DNA of 64,000 nt from 39-52-133 sp035531075. Its GTDB lineage: Bacteria > Pseudomonadota > Gammaproteobacteria > Burkholderiales > Gallionellaceae. The position numbers and the translations under genes are program-made. The notes beneath the pieces are model-generated. The model saw only the letters and a program-made list of their open reading frames with translations, made no database searches and was not told the DNA's origin. The stretch is taken from assembly GCA_035531075.1 (NCBI GenBank), contig DATKTO010000018.1, forward strand, positions 62,001 through 126,000. Reading direction: 5' to 3'. Shown here one piece after another: positions 61,379-64,000 of this stretch; within the stretch, counting starts at the first letter, position 1; the number at the start of each line of letters is the position of its first letter.

Positions 61379-61786
61379 ATGCTTACAAAACCTGTCCTGA
61401 CCCTGGAAGATGCAAAACGCATCGCCAGTGCTGCCGAAGCGGAAGCGCACGCCAACAACTGGAACGTGGTGATCGCGGTGGTTGATGATGGTGGTCATTT
61501 GTTATATTTGCAGCGCAGCCACAACACCCAGTTTGGCAGCGTTGAAACCGCGATCATGAAAGCCAATGCGGCGGTTGCCTTTCAACGCCCGACTAAATCA
61601 TCGGAAGATGCAGTGTTGAGCGGTCGTTTAATCCATCTCGCTTTGCCCGGTGTGATTCCGGCTGAAGGCGGCATACCCGTGCTACAGGACGGCATGGTGA
61701 TAGGGGGAATTGGCGTCAGTGGCGTTCGCTCCTTCCAGGACGGACAGATCGCACTGGCTGGCGTTGCTGCGTTCGCCAAACCATAG
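61379..61786 (+). CDS. GlcG/HbpS-type haem-degrading domain protein
   Basis: Protein of 135 residues of the GlcG/HbpS family: TLEDAKRIASAAEAEAHANN, VVIAVVDDGGHLLYLQRS, PVLQDGMVIGGIGVSG and the closing alpha helix. Family members bind haem or cobalamin or are of unknown function. No signal peptide. A GGGAAGGAAA about 8 bases before the ATG is a good ribosome binding site. Confidence 0.85.
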   Translation: MLTKPVLTLEDAKRIASAAEAEAHANNWNVVIAVVDDGGHLLYLQRSHNTQFGSVETAIMKANAAVAFQRPTKSSEDAVLSGRLIHLALPGVIPAEGGIPVLQDGMVIGGIGVSGVRSFQDGQIALAGVAAFAKP

Positions 61787-61795
61787 AGATGTGCA

Positions 61796-62566
61796 CTATG
61801 GTAAACAGTAATTGTCTTGCGTTAGCAGGTCAATTCCACAGTCCAAACTTTCAACCCAGTCCAGAAACTCATTCACCATCTTCTTGCCCTTAAATATACG
61901 CCCATGCTGTGGAACGATTGCTTCCACATCCATTTGCCGCACCATGTTCACCCAGTACCGGCAGATTTTATTTGAAACCATATAACGGCGATGAAATCCT
62001 TCCATGAATGGAATGTGCGCCCGAAAATCCTCCACCGCTGAATCTGCTTCCGAATGAGCAACCATGGACGCGCCCATATCGCCAGTAAATAGAATTTTGC
62101 TGACAGGATCGTAAAACTGAAAATTACCTTCGGAGTGCATGAAGTGCGCCGGCACTGCCTTCAATGTGCAATTGCCCAATGAAATATTCATCCCCTGATC
62201 GGGTATACCCTGAATACGTCCATCCGTACTTCCAATGGTGCAAAAATGCGGCAGAAATTTGACCCAGAGTTGAGAAATTAATATCTTGCAGTCGGTGCTG
62301 ATCAGCCATTTATTCAGAGAGGCGACAATATCCGGATCTGAATGTGAAGCGAGTACATATGCCAACTTCTTGGGCGGGAAAAAATAAGTCATTTCCAGTC
62401 GCAGACCGTTGTAGGTCATGTTGCCGCCCGGATCAATAATCGCTCCATGGCCGTTATCTACAATCAAAAACTGGTTGGACTGCACTGCATGATTATCAGA
62501 ATCATCCACCAGATCATCAAACATCAGGCACTTATGCGTGCCATTATCAAACAATACAATTGCCAT
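61796..62566 (-). CDS. Di-iron metallo-beta-lactamase-fold oxygen/NO-binding protein (ODP/FprA-like)
   Basis: Protein of 256 residues with the metallo-beta-lactamase fold of flavo-diiron proteins but no flavodoxin domain, as in oxygen-binding di-iron proteins (ODP). Ligands are visible in ASHSDPDIV (H-x-D-x-D), VPAHFMHSEG, LFTGDMGAS and VPQHGRI. An FNR-type box lies 86-99 bp upstream at -41.5 to a TACAAT hexamer, so expression is probably anaerobic. The ATG at 62566 is used; the frame extends 15 residues further. Confidence 0.87.
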   Translation of the reverse strand: MAIVLFDNGTHKCLMFDDLVDDSDNHAVQSNQFLIVDNGHGAIIDPGGNMTYNGLRLEMTYFFPPKKLAYVLASHSDPDIVASLNKWLISTDCKILISQLWVKFLPHFCTIGSTDGRIQGIPDQGMNISLGNCTLKAVPAHFMHSEGNFQFYDPVSKILFTGDMGASMVAHSEADSAVEDFRAHIPFMEGFHRRYMVSNKICRYWVNMVRQMDVEAIVPQHGRIFKGKKMVNEFLDWVESLDCGIDLLTQDNYCLP

Positions 62567-62651
62567 TACTTCCCACACTCTCCAAGGTAATACTATTTCA
62601 TTCTCAAACAAGAAACCTTTTTAATTGTAGGGTATTAACACAATTTACACT

Positions 62652-62665
62652 TTGATCCACATCAA
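62652..62665 (-). promoter_or_regulatory. FNR/ANR-type box upstream of the di-iron protein
   Basis: TTGATGTGGATCAA on the minus strand, a perfect match to TTGAT-N4-ATCAA. Its centre is 41.5 bp from the start predicted by the -10 hexamer TACAAT (62629-62624), the position of class II FNR activation. Confidence 0.8.
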
Positions 62666-62717
62666 GCAGCGTTAAGAAATATATCTCCCATAAAAAACTG
62701 AGCATAAAGTAACGACG

Positions 62718-63551
62718 CTACTTGGTCTCTCGTCTGCGAGCGCGGAAATACGAGGTATTTTCATAATAAGTCGCATGCTCATTTTCTGGACTCCATCCCG
62801 GCACACCCAGCAACGGTACCGGATTCAGCTCGCGTGGGGAGAGACAATGCACGGGGTCATGCAGATACTCTGCCAGGCGCACATCCAGATAATGTAGCTG
62901 CGCTGCCAGGGCCAGGTTAAAAAAATCTTCCGACACATGCAATACCAGCCCTTGCCCGGTCATGCCAACGTAAGGCTGAAGGGTCTTTTCATATAGCCCA
63001 TGTCCGAATATATAGAACCCCATTGCTGAACGCACTTGTTCACGGCGCTGCCAGAACAATTCTTGCCATTGAAAAGTGTGTAGCAATTCAGCCAACTCGG
63101 CATTGGCACACACCACGATCACCCCGGATTCATCCAGCAAGGTTGCCATGTCACGCACTCTTCCGCGCTGGCTCCCGCTCGCATCGGCCCCATGAATCAA
63201 CGCTTGGTAATGGCGCGTATTGATAGCGGCTTTTGCCCTGGGAAAAGTCAGCCATACCAGCGCATTGAACAGGTCATGCCAATTATCAGAACGTGTCTGC
63301 ACCTCACCGCTTAAATAACAGCGCGGCTCATATTGCGCCTCAAATCCCATCCTGCCTGATTCTTGCGGCACAAAGCGCAAATGGTGGCCAAGTTCAACAC
63401 TTATAACAGGTTGGCAGCCCGCAAGCAGCCCGTTGAAATCATGCAAGGTGGGGAATTCGCCAGCTTCCAGGCGGGCAAGCACCGGGTGCAGAGGGACGAG
63501 TAAAGGTGATCGCAGCAGGTCTGCCGGTGCCCATTCATGGGAAATATTCAT
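62718..63551 (-). CDS. DUF3025 domain protein
   Basis: Protein of 277 residues matching DUF3025: FNGLLAGCQPVISVELGHHLRFVPQ, WHDLFNALVWLTFPRAKAAIN and the closing CLSPRELNPVPLLGVPGW. The family is widespread in betaproteobacteria, soluble and uncharacterised. An FNR-type box lies only 14 bp upstream of the ATG. Confidence 0.85.
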   Translation of the reverse strand: MNISHEWAPADLLRSPLLVPLHPVLARLEAGEFPTLHDFNGLLAGCQPVISVELGHHLRFVPQESGRMGFEAQYEPRCYLSGEVQTRSDNWHDLFNALVWLTFPRAKAAINTRHYQALIHGADASGSQRGRVRDMATLLDESGVIVVCANAELAELLHTFQWQELFWQRREQVRSAMGFYIFGHGLYEKTLQPYVGMTGQGLVLHVSEDFFNLALAAQLHYLDVRLAEYLHDPVHCLSPRELNPVPLLGVPGWSPENEHATYYENTSYFRARRRETK

Positions 63552-63564
63552 TTATACATTTTAC

Positions 63565-63578
63565 TTGATATAGATCAA
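63565..63578. promoter_or_regulatory. FNR/ANR-type box between the DUF3025 gene and pfp
   Basis: TTGATATAGATCAA, a perfect TTGAT-N4-ATCAA. It is 14 bp from the DUF3025 ATG (so it would more likely repress it) and 209 bp upstream of pfp, with a possible -10 element CATAAA at 63608-63613. Confidence 0.55.
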
Positions 63579-63786
63579 ATTATATTTCCGGTTTTGCCTT
63601 AAGGTTTCATAAATTGAAAAATGGCGTAATATGCCCCCTGCAACATCTACACTTTTCCAATCTTTGTCCTTATAGAGCACTGCGGAATGTCGATAAGGTG
63701 CCAATGGCGGAATGGAAAATCGTTTTGCTTAACCGAACAACCACGGTTTCGTGGGGACTATCAATTCTTTCAGGGAGTGTAAGAGT

Positions 63787-64000
63787 ATGGCAAAGAAGAA
63801 CGCGTTTTATGCACAGTCCGGTGGCGTAACTGCCGTCATCAACGCATCGGCCTGTGGTTTAATTGAAACCGCACGCAAGCATAAAGACAAAATTGGCAAG
63901 ATCTACGCCGGACGCAACGGCATCATTGGTGCTCTCACCGAAGATTTAATCGACACCGGTAAAGAATCCGCAACCGCCATCGCAGCGCTGCGCCATACAC
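63787..64000 (+). CDS. pfp: Pyrophosphate-dependent 6-phosphofructokinase, 5' part
   Basis: 71 residues before the window end: MAKKNAFYAQSGGVTAVINA, with the PFK glycine motif and then GKIYAGRNGIIGALTEDLID. The start fits PPi-dependent enzymes (Gly-Gly-Val-Thr-Ala-Val-Ile-Asn) that make fructose 1,6-bisphosphate from PPi instead of ATP. A hairpin CCACG-GTTT-CGTGG lies in the leader (63741-63754). The remainder is outside the window. Confidence 0.85.
   Translation, partial: MAKKNAFYAQSGGVTAVINASACGLIETARKHKDKIGKIYAGRNGIIGALTEDLIDTGKESATAIAALRHT

Noticed and set aside
1..64000. CRISPR array, rRNA operon, insertion sequence or integrase
   Set aside because: I looked for regular direct repeats with spacers, rRNA sequence and transposase motifs and saw none.

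Overview
The window looks like part of a betaproteobacterial chromosome, probably from the Nitrosomonadales and perhaps close to the iron- or sulfur-oxidising Gallionellaceae. The reasons are the gene content (a PPi-dependent phosphofructokinase, OxyR next to rubrerythrin, Sec-containing formate dehydrogenase, YqjD/E/K-like genes, lpxK-Trm112-kdsB-adk) and a fairly GC-rich base composition. The taxonomy is an inference; no rRNA is present. No CRISPR array, transposase or prophage was seen.

Layout. 1-2.2 kb: two AT-rich genes for unrecognised membrane proteins that look acquired. 2.3-7.1 kb: a DUF4160/DUF2442 pair, ettA, a periplasmic protein with three copies of one helical domain, a DUF1653 protein and tRNA-Thr(CGU). 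7.3-11.2 kb: phosphoglucomutase, a DMT transporter and a yqjD-yqjE-yqjK-like operon. 11.3-18.9 kb: a TonB-dependent uptake module (receptor; then BNR-repeat protein, thioredoxin-like protein, TonB, ExbB, ExbD) with a diguanylate cyclase between its two halves. 19-23.2 kb: a molybdenum hydroxylase operon (xdhC, 2Fe-2S subunit, Tat-exported molybdopterin subunit, mocA-like). 24-28.4 kb: an ABC exporter with its adaptor.

28.5-41.2 kb is a self-contained selenocysteine and formate dehydrogenase locus. It runs fdhG (with an in-frame UGA), fdhH, fdhI, fdhE, selA, selB and tRNA-Sec on the minus strand. Divergently there is an NtrC-type sigma54 activator and its histidine kinase. The divergent spacer holds a sigma54 promoter and two matching inverted repeats that are good candidates for activator sites.

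41.3-47 kb: mutL, miaA, two methyltransferases and an M29-like peptidase. 47-51.1 kb: oxyR, rubrerythrin, a CCG-type Fe-S protein, a ferritin-like protein of the encapsulated-ferritin family with no encapsulin beside it, and DUF3501. This is a candidate peroxide/iron detoxification system. 51.1-56.7 kb: HDOD protein, an ArnD-like deacetylase, PAP2 phosphatase and a GT39/ArnT-like glycosyltransferase (envelope lipid modification), then xseA. 56.9-61.8 kb: exbB-exbD-lpxK-Trm112-kdsB-adk and a GlcG-like protein. 61.8-64 kb: a di-iron metallo-beta-lactamase-fold protein with an FNR box placed exactly at -41.5, a DUF3025 protein, and the start of PPi-phosphofructokinase.

The strongest non-coding signals are: two ungapped, roughly 220-bp related intergenic elements 52 kb apart, each with three DnaA-type boxes at identical spacing; a shared promoter layout in front of the TonB receptor and the TonB operon; the sigma54 control region of the formate dehydrogenase operon; and two adjacent perfect palindromes upstream of rubrerythrin.
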